DNA of 36,027 nucleotides from Candidatus Saccharimonadota bacterium (lineage in GTDB: Bacteria > Patescibacteriota > Saccharimonadia > Saccharimonadales > 2-12-FULL-41-12), in assembly GCA_022842995.1 (NCBI GenBank), contig JALHOM010000012.1:1-36027 (forward strand). The letters are read 5' to 3'. Under the pieces are notes generated by a model. The model was given only the letters and a program-made list of their open reading frames with translations. It was not told the origin of the DNA and made no database searches. Positions 1 through 7,566 of the stretch are shown here, piece by piece. Every line of letters begins with the position of its first letter. Position 1 is the stretch's first letter. A program made the translations under genes and the position numbers.

Positions 1-213
1 GAAAACATTCAAAAAATTCACACTTTGTTAACGTCAAAAAAGTTTACTCAGATAGAGGTTTTAGGCCCCTCACCGGCCTTCAAGTTCAATGAACATGGTG
101 CCTTCAACTACCAAATCCTCGTTAAAGCAGAGCGACGATCAACCCTCCTTTTAATCATTTCGCACTTACCTAAAAGTTGTATATATGACATCGATCCTTT
201 AACGACTTTATAG
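1..213 (+). CDS. priA: Primosomal protein N' (PriA), C-terminal fragment
   Basis: The frame is open from the first base of the window to a TAG at 211-213, so this is the 3' end of a gene that begins upstream. The 70 visible residues contain IEVLGPSPAF, a lysine-rich strand region (YQILVKAERR) and a terminal DIDP. This matches the C-terminal domain of PriA, the 3'-5' DNA helicase that restarts stalled replication forks. The helicase motifs lie outside the window. A priA-def-fmt order is common in bacteria, and def and fmt follow on the same strand, which supports the call. The TTG at 25 is not a real start, because the frame continues upstream of it. The assignment rests on a short segment plus context. 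Confidence 0.8.
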   Translation, partial: ENIQKIHTLLTSKKFTQIEVLGPSPAFKFNEHGAFNYQILVKAERRSTLLLIISHLPKSCIYDIDPLTTL

Positions 214-224
214 TTAAAATTGGC

Positions 225-230
225 TATACT
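225..230 (+). promoter_or_regulatory. Candidate -10 box (TATACT) giving a leaderless def mRNA
   Basis: TATACT ends 7 nt before the ATG at 238. Transcription would normally begin about 7 nt after the box, at or next to that ATG. No Shine-Dalgarno sequence precedes the ATG. No convincing -35 box is seen 17 nt upstream. The same box with the same 7-nt gap precedes the ROK kinase gene at 8876. Confidence 0.45.
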
Positions 231-237
231 GCTAGAT

Positions 238-810
238 ATGTCATTGAAAATGCTCACCACCTTACCAAATAAGGTTCTCCGAAAAAAGTCTGCCAAGGTA
301 CATATAATCGATGATTCCGTCGCCGAGCTGATCGAAAATATGGAAAATGCTACTCTCGAGTGGGAAGCCTCGCGGGAGCATGAAGTCGGCGTCGCTCTGG
401 CCGCGGTTCAGATCGGCGAACTTAAACGCGTCGTTGTGATTCGGAATAACTTTGATGACAAAAATGATAAGACGTTTCAGATTTTTATCAACCCCGAGAT
501 CACCAAGTACGAGGGTGACCTTGAGGAAGATTATGAAGGCTGCCTGAGTATCACCGACGTCTACGGTAAGGTTAAACGGAATAATAAAATACGAGTTAAA
601 GCCCTCAATATCCACGGTAAAGAAGTTCGGATTAAAGCCGAAGGCTTTTTGGCCCGGGTTTTCCAACACGAAATTGACCATACCAATGGCATCGTCTTTA
701 TAGACCATATCAAAGATGACCCTGAAGCATTCTACGAATTAACCGAAAGCGGCAAGCTAGAACCACTCGACTATGACACAGCCATCAAAAACAATCGTAT
801 TCTTTGGTAA
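238..810 (+). CDS. def: Peptide deformylase
   Basis: Removes the formyl group from the N-terminal methionine of nascent proteins, using a metal ion. Counting from the ATG at 238 (190 residues), all three family motifs are visible. Motif 1 is GVALAAVQIG at about 51-60, a variant of GxGLAAxQ in which the second Gly is Ala. Motif 2 is EGCLS at 100-104 with the metal-binding Cys102. Motif 3 is HEIDH at 144-148 with two metal-binding His and the catalytic Glu. Length is normal to slightly long for the family. ATG 238 is preferred over a TTG at 220 because TATACT lies 7 nt upstream of it; ATG 250 is another option. The end overlaps fmt by 38 nt, so the two are probably translationally coupled: Fmt adds the formyl group that Def removes. 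Confidence 0.95.
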   Translation: MSLKMLTTLPNKVLRKKSAKVHIIDDSVAELIENMENATLEWEASREHEVGVALAAVQIGELKRVVVIRNNFDDKNDKTFQIFINPEITKYEGDLEEDYEGCLSITDVYGKVKRNNKIRVKALNIHGKEVRIKAEGFLARVFQHEIDHTNGIVFIDHIKDDPEAFYELTESGKLEPLDYDTAIKNNRILW

Positions 811-1714
811 CGAACGACTTGCGACCGGAGTAACTACTGATGTACCAACCCTCAGAATGCTTATCGCTGAAGGCTACAATGTCGCGGCAGTAATTTGCAA
901 TAACCGAGATGCTACATCACGCAAAACAAGAGTTTTAGAGATTGAGGAAGTCGCTCAGAGCGCTGACATCCCTGTTTTAAAGCCCGATAAGCTGCGCGGT
1001 ATCGCCGATCAGCTAAAATCATTAAACGCTGAAATCGGGGTCTTAGTTGCCTACGGAAAGATAATCCCAGAGGATATTATTTCTATTTTCCCTCGAGGAA
1101 TTGTTAATATCCATCCTTCGCTTCTACCCGCACACCGGGGTTCAATCCCGATCGAAAGCGTTATCCTTGATGGCTCAAAATCAACAGGCGTATCGCTAAT
1201 GTCACTGGTCAAAGAGATGGACGCTGGGCCAGTTTATGCTCAAAGCACCGTTGATATTGCACCCAAAAGCACCAAGTCAGAGCTAGCCAGTGAACTGCTC
1301 GATGTCGGGAGCGAAATGCTCAGAGCGCTACTACCAGGAATTATTAGTGGCGAGGTCATCGCAAAGCCTCAAGACAGCTCGCTAGCCACTTACGACAATC
1401 TCATCAGTAAACACGACGGATACATCGACTGGACCACTAAATCAGCTACGCAGATCGAGCGCGAAGTCAGAGCCTACGCCGGCTGGCCCAAAAGCACGGC
1501 CAAAATCGGCCAACATTCAGTTATCATCACGGAATGTTGCGTGAGCGAAACTAACCTCGCACCAGGAGCAATCAAACAAGAAGATCGCCGGCTCATAATT
1601 GGATGCTCCTCTGGCAGTCTTGAGATTCTAAAACTCCTGCCGGAAGGCAAAAAAGAAATGCCTATTTCGGCATTTCTCGCTGGCTATGGGAGTACTCTAA
1701 ACATCAAGAGTTAA
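773..1714 (+). CDS. fmt: Methionyl-tRNA formyltransferase
   Basis: Formylates Met-tRNAfMet with 10-formyltetrahydrofolate to make the initiator. The 313-residue length fits the family. The N-terminal Rossmann-like domain begins TIVFFGNERLA. The catalytic triad is visible: Asn112 and His114 in NIHPSLLPAHRGSIPIE, and Asp150 in KEMDAGPVYA. The usual SLLPRxRGAAPI loop reads SLLPAHRGSIPI, so the first loop Arg is Ala here. The C-terminal OB-like domain starts near residue 220 with GYIDWTTKSATQIEREVRA and contains AGWP. The ATG lies inside def (38-nt overlap), which implies coupling. Downstream is a repeat-rich region, so this is probably the last gene of the unit. Confidence 0.95.
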   Translation: MTQPSKTIVFFGNERLATGVTTDVPTLRMLIAEGYNVAAVICNNRDATSRKTRVLEIEEVAQSADIPVLKPDKLRGIADQLKSLNAEIGVLVAYGKIIPEDIISIFPRGIVNIHPSLLPAHRGSIPIESVILDGSKSTGVSLMSLVKEMDAGPVYAQSTVDIAPKSTKSELASELLDVGSEMLRALLPGIISGEVIAKPQDSSLATYDNLISKHDGYIDWTTKSATQIEREVRAYAGWPKSTAKIGQHSVIITECCVSETNLAPGAIKQEDRRLIIGCSSGSLEILKLLPEGKKEMPISAFLAGYGSTLNIKS

Positions 1715-2020
1715 GAGTTAGAATTCGCTGTACAGCGAAGGAAATAGATAAAAGACCAAAGATTAAAGACTAAAGAGGTGCGACACATCAGCCATAGCTC
1801 ATAGCTAGTGGCTGATTTCTCGCAGTACGTTTTTCCTAAGGTTCATCCCTGAGAGGTGTTATTTTTTACAAGTTTTGTAAAATAACAGATATGGAATAGG
1901 CTTTGCTTGAATACAAGTAAAATCTTAAACTTGTATTTTTTTACACCTCTCAGGGATGAACCTTAGGAAACAATTAGAAAATGGGAATTAGAAATTAGAT
2001 GCAAGACGAAAGACTAAAGC
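1703..2020. repeat. Inverted repeat block, copy A (pairs with 8470-8803)
   Basis: This ~320-bp block recurs in reverse complement at 8470-8803. Matching features in order are GAATTCGCTGTACAGCG (1721-1737), a stretch reading GAGGTGCGACACATCAGCC, a small hairpin (ATCAGCCA...TGGCTGAT), CGCAGTACGT, the 139-bp element, and CAATTAGAAAATGGGAATTAG. Similarity is near-perfect in the middle and decays at both ends, where heptamer-like repeats begin. The two copies flank the minus-strand infB/rpsA block. Confidence 0.9.
1832..1970. mobile_element. 139-bp MITE-like element with 28-bp terminal inverted repeats, copy A
   Basis: The ends are perfect inverted repeats: 1832-1859 starts TTTCCTAAGGTTCATCCC and 1943-1970 is its reverse complement. 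The interior is AT-rich and holds smaller palindromes (TTACAAGTTTTGTAA; ATACAAG...CTTGTAT). It has no coding capacity. An identical-length copy lies at 8542-8680 in the other orientation. No clear target-site duplication is seen at either edge. It could be a non-autonomous transposable element, or a conserved cruciform or bidirectional terminator carried along with the larger duplicated block. Confidence 0.6.
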
Positions 2021-2048
2021 CTAAAGAGCAAAGATTAAAGATTAACGA
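1985..2048. repeat. Degenerate heptamer array (AAGACTA/AAGATTA type)
   Basis: A 7-bp period is visible: AAGACTA AAGCCTA AAGAGCA AAGATTA AAGATTA, preceded by ATTAGAAATTAGATG. A related tract (AAGACCA AAGATTA AAGACTA AAGAGGT) lies at 1751-1778 in the same repeat block. The 427 bases between fmt and the DUF5663-like gene hold only these repeats, the 139-bp element and the terminator hairpin below. Confidence 0.7.
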
Positions 2049-2061
2049 TAAAAAAGTTGTT

Positions 2062-2130
2062 GGCTTTCAGCTTTTCGCTACTAGCAACGAGCTTCTAACT
2101 CTTGACTCATAACTCTCATAGCTGAAAGCT
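2062..2130 (-). terminator. Rho-independent terminator with a heptamer-filled loop
   Basis: AGCTTTCAGCT and AGCTGAAAGCC form the stem on the minus strand, followed after about 6 nt by a run of six T. It lies 10 bp past the stop of the DUF5663-like gene. The unusually long loop (~47 nt) consists of degenerate heptamers (GAGTTATGAGTCAAGAGTTAG), the same word family as the intergenic arrays. Confidence 0.6.
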
Positions 2131-2140
2131 GGTAGCTGAT

Positions 2141-2755
2141 CTACTGCTGAGGTGCGCCGGCACCTGGTTGTGCGGGCGGCTGATAAGGGTACTGAGGCGG
2201 CTCAGGTTGTTGCAATGAGGGGTTGGCAGTCGGTGGCTGTGGTGGTTGCGGATACGCTTGTTGTGCAGCATCCACTTGGCCCGGCTGTTGGACTTGAGCT
2301 GCGGGTGCCACATTTGAGGCGGCTAATATCTGCGGGGCAGCTGTTTTTATTTCGTTCTTTAATTTTTCGAGCTCTTCGGCAACAACGTTCTTGTAGTCTG
2401 GGAAGTTGGTTTCGAGCCACTTCAGGGCGGCAAATTCGCTGATGACGGCATTTGAATTAGACTGAATACCCTGCTCCTGGGCAAAGCGACGCTCATTCTC
2501 TAGTGACATCTGTAATGTTTGATCACTCTGCCAATTTGGAAGAACTTTATTTAGATAGTCGGTCGCCTTAGTAGGGTCTCCGCTCATGAAGCCTTCAAAT
2601 TCAGTCAATTGCTGATCGGTCATACCACTTGCGAGGCGCATACCAACGCGCATTTCCAAAGTCTCATAGATATGAGCCTTCATTTTCTCTTTTTCGTCTT
2701 GCGGTAAGGCCGCAAGACCAAGGCTTGCTAAAAATTCATCATCTATCTGAAACAT
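2141..2755 (-). CDS. DUF5663-like protein with Pro/Gln-rich tail
   Basis: 204 residues. The N-terminal ~60 residues form an all-helical module of the kind found in CPR proteins and labelled DUF5663 (FLASLGLAALP, RVGMRLASGM, LTEFEGFM); the family name is from memory and the function is unknown. A second helical segment spans about 60-140 (ENERRFAQEQG; WLETNFPDYKNVVAEELEKL). The last ~55 residues are a Pro/Gln/Ala-rich tail (PQPPQPPTANPSLQQPEPPQ) that is probably disordered. There is no signal peptide or TM segment. Upstream, TTATACT at about 2800 could be a -10 box, and a weak TTGGAA may serve as the ribosome site. It is the last minus-strand gene before the inverted repeat and has its own terminator. 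Confidence 0.8.
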   Translation of the reverse strand: MFQIDDEFLASLGLAALPQDEKEKMKAHIYETLEMRVGMRLASGMTDQQLTEFEGFMSGDPTKATDYLNKVLPNWQSDQTLQMSLENERRFAQEQGIQSNSNAVISEFAALKWLETNFPDYKNVVAEELEKLKNEIKTAAPQILAASNVAPAAQVQQPGQVDAAQQAYPQPPQPPTANPSLQQPEPPQYPYQPPAQPGAGAPQQ

Positions 2756-2879
2756 ACTTTAATTCCAAGGCTCTTATATTACTTATTAGTTTCACTCTTA
2801 GTATAACATCCAAGTACGAGCAATTTATAGCCTTCGCCAAAGCTGTAAGTACAAAAAACGGTCTAAATATTCAGAGTCA

Positions 2880-4436
2880 TTAACGCGCCAGTGCGTAGGC
2901 CATAATGACGACCACCAAAACAATAACGGCCGCCAATACACCGAAAGTAATCGACTGCGTATACTGACCCTTAGCCGGTGGCTCAACGCGTGCAGGCATC
3001 GGTGTGTCCACTGGTTTTGGAACGATACTTTTAGTGGTTTGCGCCGGGAGATCTTGCGCCTGACTTCCGACATAACCTATCGGCGGAGGCATGGCGATAT
3101 CGGGCGAAGGATTATTGGATCTTTGGTTTTCATTGTCCAGCGCCTCAAAACGATTAACAATAGCGACGTTTTCTTGTTTAACCTCTTGGTGATTACGCTC
3201 TTCAATAAGGTTTTCATACGTATTCTCGGCCTTAACCAGAGTTTCGATGCTAGGCATAGTGGAATGAACTTCGGCTCGTGCTTCTGCGCGCTGGTCAATA
3301 TCAAAATTATTGATGATTTCAGCTTTACGTTGTATTTCTGTTAACTGAGTAGCCGCTGCGGGGGACTTCTCGGAATCCTTTTGCTTGCGATCTAAGGTAT
3401 AGATTTCAGTCTTTTGATGCTGACTTAACGAAGCCTGGGCTTCAGCTTGCGAAAGCTGTTTATCGGCGAGTTTTTCGATTTTTTTGCCCAATTTTTTGTC
3501 GGCTTCACGAAATTCACGCTTTATCTTGCGATCACGATATCGACTAGATAGCTCGGCAGCCACAAAAGCACCAACCGCACCCTTGTACGACGTTCGCTCA
3601 ATAACCGTCGTATCGCCTGTATTCGGACTAAGAACGTTCGGCGAAGGAGTTGGGGTCGGTGGATACAAATTCGGATTTGGTCGGGGGGTCGGTGGCGGCG
3701 GTGTGATGATATTAGGATTCAACGAAGGTGACGGAGGCGGTACATTTACGTTACCGCTAATAGAACTATTCGCCCCAGAGGTGGCTGAAGTTTGCGACGA
3801 CGTTGATCGAGTACGAGAAGTGGCCGATACTTGCTGGTCTTCGTCGTCATCGGAGTCCGCTTCTGGCGCTTCGGCAACTGATTGGGCTTCGACAGCCTCA
3901 TTCATCTGTGATTCGGGCGCACCCTCCGAGGCAACATCTTGAACCACAACCTCATTACTTATTGCGGCTTCTTGGGGGGTATTATCGAAAGCTTTTTGTG
4001 GCCCTTCACGTAATTGCTCAGCTTCGGCAGACCCGTCCGATAAGCTCGTTTCTGAAGTAATCTCTGCGACATCGGGTGAAGCATCGTTTTCAACAGGAGC
4101 TTGTTCGCTCCGAACACGGGAAGCCCCGAGTGAACCAAGTCCAAGCCCACCTAATCTTGCAGGACGTGGGGCTTTGGAACTTTTAGCGAAAGACCGAAAA
4201 AGACCTTTTTCGTCTTCTTCTTCATCGTCGTCATCATCCTCATTTTCGGTAGCAGATTTTTCTGCAGATTTAGATATGCCTAAATTCGACAGGAAATTAC
4301 CAGAACCGGCATTACTCCGACCTAATATTTCTGACAGTGGGATTGGTGGCCGAAGCTTAGATGACTCCTTCTGCGGCTGATCGCCTTCTTCATCATCATC
4401 GTAAGAATCGTATTTGCCGCCGGGGAATCTATCCAT
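2880..4436 (-). CDS. Acidic, Pro-rich tail-anchored membrane protein, function unknown
   Basis: 518 residues; no family recognised. Regions in order: an acidic low-complexity N-terminus (YDDDEEGDQ near 12-20; EDDDDDEEEDEKG near 66-80); a Ser/Glu-rich stretch; a Pro/Asn-rich linker at about 230-275 (PPPPTPRPNPNLYPPTPTP); a charged, probably coiled-coil region at about 285-440 (RYRDRKIKREFREADKKLGK; QAEAQASLSQHQKTEIY); and one C-terminal TM helix at about 492-515 (FGVLAAVIVLVVVIMAYALA) followed by a single Arg. With no signal peptide, this predicts a tail-anchored protein with a large cytoplasmic domain. It starts 23 bp after the infB stop, with AGTAGG 8 nt before the ATG, so it is probably co-transcribed with infB. 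Its position where nusA/rbfA genes often sit does not by itself indicate a translation role. Confidence 0.8.
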   Translation of the reverse strand: MDRFPGGKYDSYDDDEEGDQPQKESSKLRPPIPLSEILGRSNAGSGNFLSNLGISKSAEKSATENEDDDDDEEEDEKGLFRSFAKSSKAPRPARLGGLGLGSLGASRVRSEQAPVENDASPDVAEITSETSLSDGSAEAEQLREGPQKAFDNTPQEAAISNEVVVQDVASEGAPESQMNEAVEAQSVAEAPEADSDDDEDQQVSATSRTRSTSSQTSATSGANSSISGNVNVPPPSPSLNPNIITPPPPTPRPNPNLYPPTPTPSPNVLSPNTGDTTVIERTSYKGAVGAFVAAELSSRYRDRKIKREFREADKKLGKKIEKLADKQLSQAEAQASLSQHQKTEIYTLDRKQKDSEKSPAAATQLTEIQRKAEIINNFDIDQRAEARAEVHSTMPSIETLVKAENTYENLIEERNHQEVKQENVAIVNRFEALDNENQRSNNPSPDIAMPPPIGYVGSQAQDLPAQTTKSIVPKPVDTPMPARVEPPAKGQYTQSITFGVLAAVIVLVVVIMAYALAR

Positions 4437-4459
4437 GACAAAAGCCTACTACCCTCTTG

Positions 4460-6220
4460 TTAGAGAGTTCTTTGAATAACCTCTTGAGTATAGAGTTCGA
4501 TAACATCACCTTCTTTGAGGTCAACACGAGAAGCCGACTTAAAGCTCAAACCGCACATTTCGCCCTCGAGGACTTCTTTCGCTTCCTGCGGACCGCGTTT
4601 CAATCCGACGATCTCGACCTCAGCCAGCGTCTCGCCGTCTCTGGAAACAGTTGCCAGCGCCGGTACGACCAGCTTGCCCTTAGTTACCTCACCACCACAT
4701 ATGACTTCGTTCCGGGTAATCTTAAAAACTCCGCGGACAATCAAGCGACCCATGTCAGTTTTGATTACTTTTGGAGGTAATAGTTTAGTCAGTTCCGCTC
4801 TGGTATCATCGATTAGCTCATAAATCACCTTAAACATGCGCATCGGCACGTTATCTCGAGCTGCAAGCTGCTTAATCGTCGATGAAGCGGTAATATTAAA
4901 CCCGTAAATAACGGCGTTCGATGTGCCAGCCAAGTGAACATCTTTTTCAGTAACAGCACCAACTCCAGATCCCACAACACGAACAGCTACTTCCTCAGTA
5001 TCGAGGGCCTTAAGACTATCTATCACCGAGGTTAAAGATCCCTGAACGTCAGCCTTAACCACGATATTAAATTCTTTTAATTCGGTCTTGCGGTTAATTA
5101 TTCTAATTAGCTCATTGCCAGACATGGCACCTTTCGATGCAACTGATGCAGAATCTCGAGCATTTTGAGCAGAAACAGTCCGGGCGTCTTTTTCGGACGC
5201 CACAACACGAAATTCGTTACCAAATTCTGGTAAAGCTTTAAAACCAGTAATCACCACAGGGGTGGACGGCGATGCCGAGTCGATTGGTTTACCGAGAGTA
5301 GTTTCCAGATTTCGAAGCTTGGCATAGGTAGAACCTGCAACGACAAAATCACCCTTGCCTAAAGTACCGGATTCTACCAGAGCGACCGCCACCGGACCTC
5401 GGCCCTGTTCCATATGAGCTTCAATGATCAACCCACTTGCCGGACCGGCTGTGACCGCTCGAAGATCCTCAACATCAGAAACCAGCAAGATCATATCAAG
5501 CAAGGCATCGATGTTGGTTTTCTCTTTGGCAGACACCTCTACGACAACTGTGTCGCCGCCCCACTCTTCAACCAAAAGATTATTCTCTGACAACTGTTGT
5601 TTGACGCGATTTGAGTCGGCGCCTTCTTTGTCTATCTTGTTGATAGCCACAATGATCTTGACGCCGGCTTTGTTGGCAAAACGAATTGCCTCTAATGTTT
5701 GTGGCTTTATACCGTCGTCTGCGGCAACAACAATCACCACGAGATCGGTCAGATGTGCACCGTGTTCGCGGATCGCCGCAAACGCCTCGTGACCTGGAGT
5801 ATCCAAGAAAGTAATTCGTCGTTTATTATGATCAACCTGGTAAGCCGAGATGTGCTGGGTAATACCACCAGCTTCGCCTCGAACAATAGTTGTATTGCAA
5901 ATTGCGTCAAGCAGTGAAGTTTTACCGTGGTCAACATGTCCCATGACTGCGACAACCGGCGGTCGAGCGTCTCCTTCTCCATTAGTATTCTTTTTTGAAC
6001 GAGTAATTACTTGTTCGACAACCTTGCGCTCCAAAACAATATCGTCAATGCCGAGCTCTTCAACAATGATGGCCGCCGTATCGAAATCGATACGCTCATT
6101 TACGGTCGCCATAATACCATTCTTGAACAACTCACCAATGAGTTTTGTAACCGGAATTTGCAGCTCGTCGGCGAGGGCGCCAACGGTGATGCCGTCTTCT
6201 ATACTGATCGTTCGAGACAT
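4460..6220 (-). CDS. infB: Translation initiation factor IF-2
   Basis: GTPase that delivers fMet-tRNA to the 30S subunit and promotes subunit joining. 586 residues, a compact form with one short IF2_N domain at about 1-60 (VGALADELQIPVTKLIGELF) and none of the long linker seen in E. coli. G motifs are intact: GHVDHGKT 94-101, GGITQHI 118-124, DTPGH 140-144, NKID 194-197, and a VSAKEK G5 near 230. The IF2-specific domains II-IV follow, including KADVQGSLTSVIDSL and the C-terminal fMet-binding barrel (ICGGEVTKGKL...EMCGLSFKS). AGGGGAG 7-8 nt before the ATG is a strong ribosome site. The leader contains a long hairpin (6276-6342). The acidic tail-anchored gene follows 23 bp downstream. Confidence 0.97.
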   Translation of the reverse strand: MSRTISIEDGITVGALADELQIPVTKLIGELFKNGIMATVNERIDFDTAAIIVEELGIDDIVLERKVVEQVITRSKKNTNGEGDARPPVVAVMGHVDHGKTSLLDAICNTTIVRGEAGGITQHISAYQVDHNKRRITFLDTPGHEAFAAIREHGAHLTDLVVIVVAADDGIKPQTLEAIRFANKAGVKIIVAINKIDKEGADSNRVKQQLSENNLLVEEWGGDTVVVEVSAKEKTNIDALLDMILLVSDVEDLRAVTAGPASGLIIEAHMEQGRGPVAVALVESGTLGKGDFVVAGSTYAKLRNLETTLGKPIDSASPSTPVVITGFKALPEFGNEFRVVASEKDARTVSAQNARDSASVASKGAMSGNELIRIINRKTELKEFNIVVKADVQGSLTSVIDSLKALDTEEVAVRVVGSGVGAVTEKDVHLAGTSNAVIYGFNITASSTIKQLAARDNVPMRMFKVIYELIDDTRAELTKLLPPKVIKTDMGRLIVRGVFKITRNEVICGGEVTKGKLVVPALATVSRDGETLAEVEIVGLKRGPQEAKEVLEGEMCGLSFKSASRVDLKEGDVIELYTQEVIQRTL

Positions 6221-6275
6221 ATGTCTTCTCCCCTCGCCTAGTGCTTAACTTAAATGTTCTAAGCAAACAACTGAC

Positions 6276-6342
6276 GGGAGCGATCACTCTTCATCTTCTT
6301 AATGCCTAATTAACAGCAAAGTCAGATGATTTGATCGCCCCC
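6276..6342 (-). promoter_or_regulatory. Stem-loop in the infB leader
   Basis: On the minus strand GGGGGCGATCA and TGATCGCTCCC pair with a single G-T wobble, with further partial pairing inside (AATCATCT with AGATGA). It lies between the rpsA stop (6402) and the infB start, about 55 nt before the ATG. No T-run follows, so it is not an ordinary terminator. It may be a processing or control structure in an rpsA-infB transcript, or part of an infB leader. No strong promoter was found between the two genes. Confidence 0.45.
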
Positions 6343-6401
6343 AACCAGTAAATTTAACTGAAAACAGTACGTATCTTTAAGCAGATAGACTTGTTAATTT
6401 A

Positions 6402-7466
6402 CTATTTCTGATCCTTGAGGCTCAGCGCAATTTTTCGCGACTCGGCATCAATATCTATCACCTTGAACTCTTTCTTTTCGTTCAAGCGGAAAATCTTCTC
6501 CGGATCAGCAGAATCTTCGTCACTGCTCATTTCTGAAACGTGGACCAAAGCTTCAACACTTGGGCTCAGCTGTACGAAAGCACCGAAAGGTGTAATCCTA
6601 GTAACTTTACCTTCAACGGAATCGCCCACCTTAAAGGCTTTGACTTCTTTCAGCCAAGGGTCTTCCTTCATTTGCTTCAAGCTAAGGCTTAAGCGATCTT
6701 TGTCGATAGCAATAATCTTGGCTTCAACTTCTTCCCCGGTTTTGATGTAATCACGAGGGTCTTCGACGCGTTCCCATGAAATCTCAGAGATGTGAATCAA
6801 CCCTTCGATTCCCTGAACGTTCACAAAGACACCAAAATCGATAACACCAGTGACCAACCCATTGACTGTGTCACCAACCTTAAGCTTAGTGAATAATGCC
6901 TGGGTATCTTCCTTGACCGCCTCTTTTTCAGAGAAGATAAGCTTATTATCTTTACGGCTCACATCAAGAATGCGCACCTTGATAGACTTACCGGTTAGGG
7001 CATTAAGTTTCTGCAAGATTTCGTCCTTATCGGCACCAGAAACTCGTGGATAATGACCAGCGGCTAGTTGAGATACCGGTAAAAAGCCTCGTATGCCTTC
7101 TAGTTCTACTAGTAATCCACCTCTGTTGGCGTCGTACGGTGAAATCTCGATAGATTCGCCAGCCTCGAAAATACGAGTAAGCTCATCCCAGCCTCGATCT
7201 TTTGCTGCTCGTCGCACACTCAAAAGAGCGTGACCTTCATCGAGCTCAGGATCGACCACCGAAGTAGTTACTGCCTGACCTTCTTCTAGTTTTTGGCCAT
7301 GACCGATCTCTCGACGCATAACCACACCTACACCGTGAGGACCAAGATCTACCCAGACCTCATGCTTCTTGACCGATGTAATTGTTCCCTCAATGACATC
7401 ACCTGTCTTGAGGTTTTGGATATCACTGCTCGCAAGCAGTTCGTCCATAGTAATATTTTTTGACAC
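6402..7466 (-). CDS. rpsA: 30S ribosomal protein S1 (four S1 domains)
   Basis: Binds mRNA on the 30S platform. The GTG at 7466 is chosen as start (354 residues): GGAGG sits 11 nt upstream and a good promoter lies at 7534-7562. A longer reading from 7613 would place the promoter inside the gene and overlap its neighbour. An ATG six codons further in is possible but too far from GGAGG. Four S1 (OB-fold) domains are visible at about 17-85 (KTGDVIEGTITSVKKHEVWV), 102-170 (divergent, GGLLVELEGIRGFLPVSQL), 190-260 (GDTVNGLVTGVIDFGVFVNV) and 273-345 (GDSVEGKVTRITPFGAFVQL). The last two are closest to the RNA-binding consensus. Four domains is typical of Gram-positive and CPR S1 proteins, against six in E. 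coli. Confidence 0.93.
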   Translation of the reverse strand: MSKNITMDELLASSDIQNLKTGDVIEGTITSVKKHEVWVDLGPHGVGVVMRREIGHGQKLEEGQAVTTSVVDPELDEGHALLSVRRAAKDRGWDELTRIFEAGESIEISPYDANRGGLLVELEGIRGFLPVSQLAAGHYPRVSGADKDEILQKLNALTGKSIKVRILDVSRKDNKLIFSEKEAVKEDTQALFTKLKVGDTVNGLVTGVIDFGVFVNVQGIEGLIHISEISWERVEDPRDYIKTGEEVEAKIIAIDKDRLSLSLKQMKEDPWLKEVKAFKVGDSVEGKVTRITPFGAFVQLSPSVEALVHVSEMSSDEDSADPEKIFRLNEKKEFKVIDIDAESRKIALSLKDQK

Positions 7467-7533
7467 TTTAAAACGTGCCTCCTTACATTCTGCGGTACGC
7501 CGTAGCGTATTTTTCCGTTCAGACTTAAGGCTA

Positions 7534-7562
7534 ATTATATCTGTTTTACCCCTGAAAGTAAA
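7534..7562 (-). promoter_or_regulatory. sigma70-type promoter for rpsA
   Basis: On the minus strand TTTACT (-35, 7557-7562) and TATAAT (-10, 7534-7539) are exactly 17 bp apart. The predicted start is about 60 nt before the GTG of rpsA. It directly follows the stop of the upstream secreted-protein gene. Confidence 0.7.
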
Positions 7563-7566
7563 GTGT

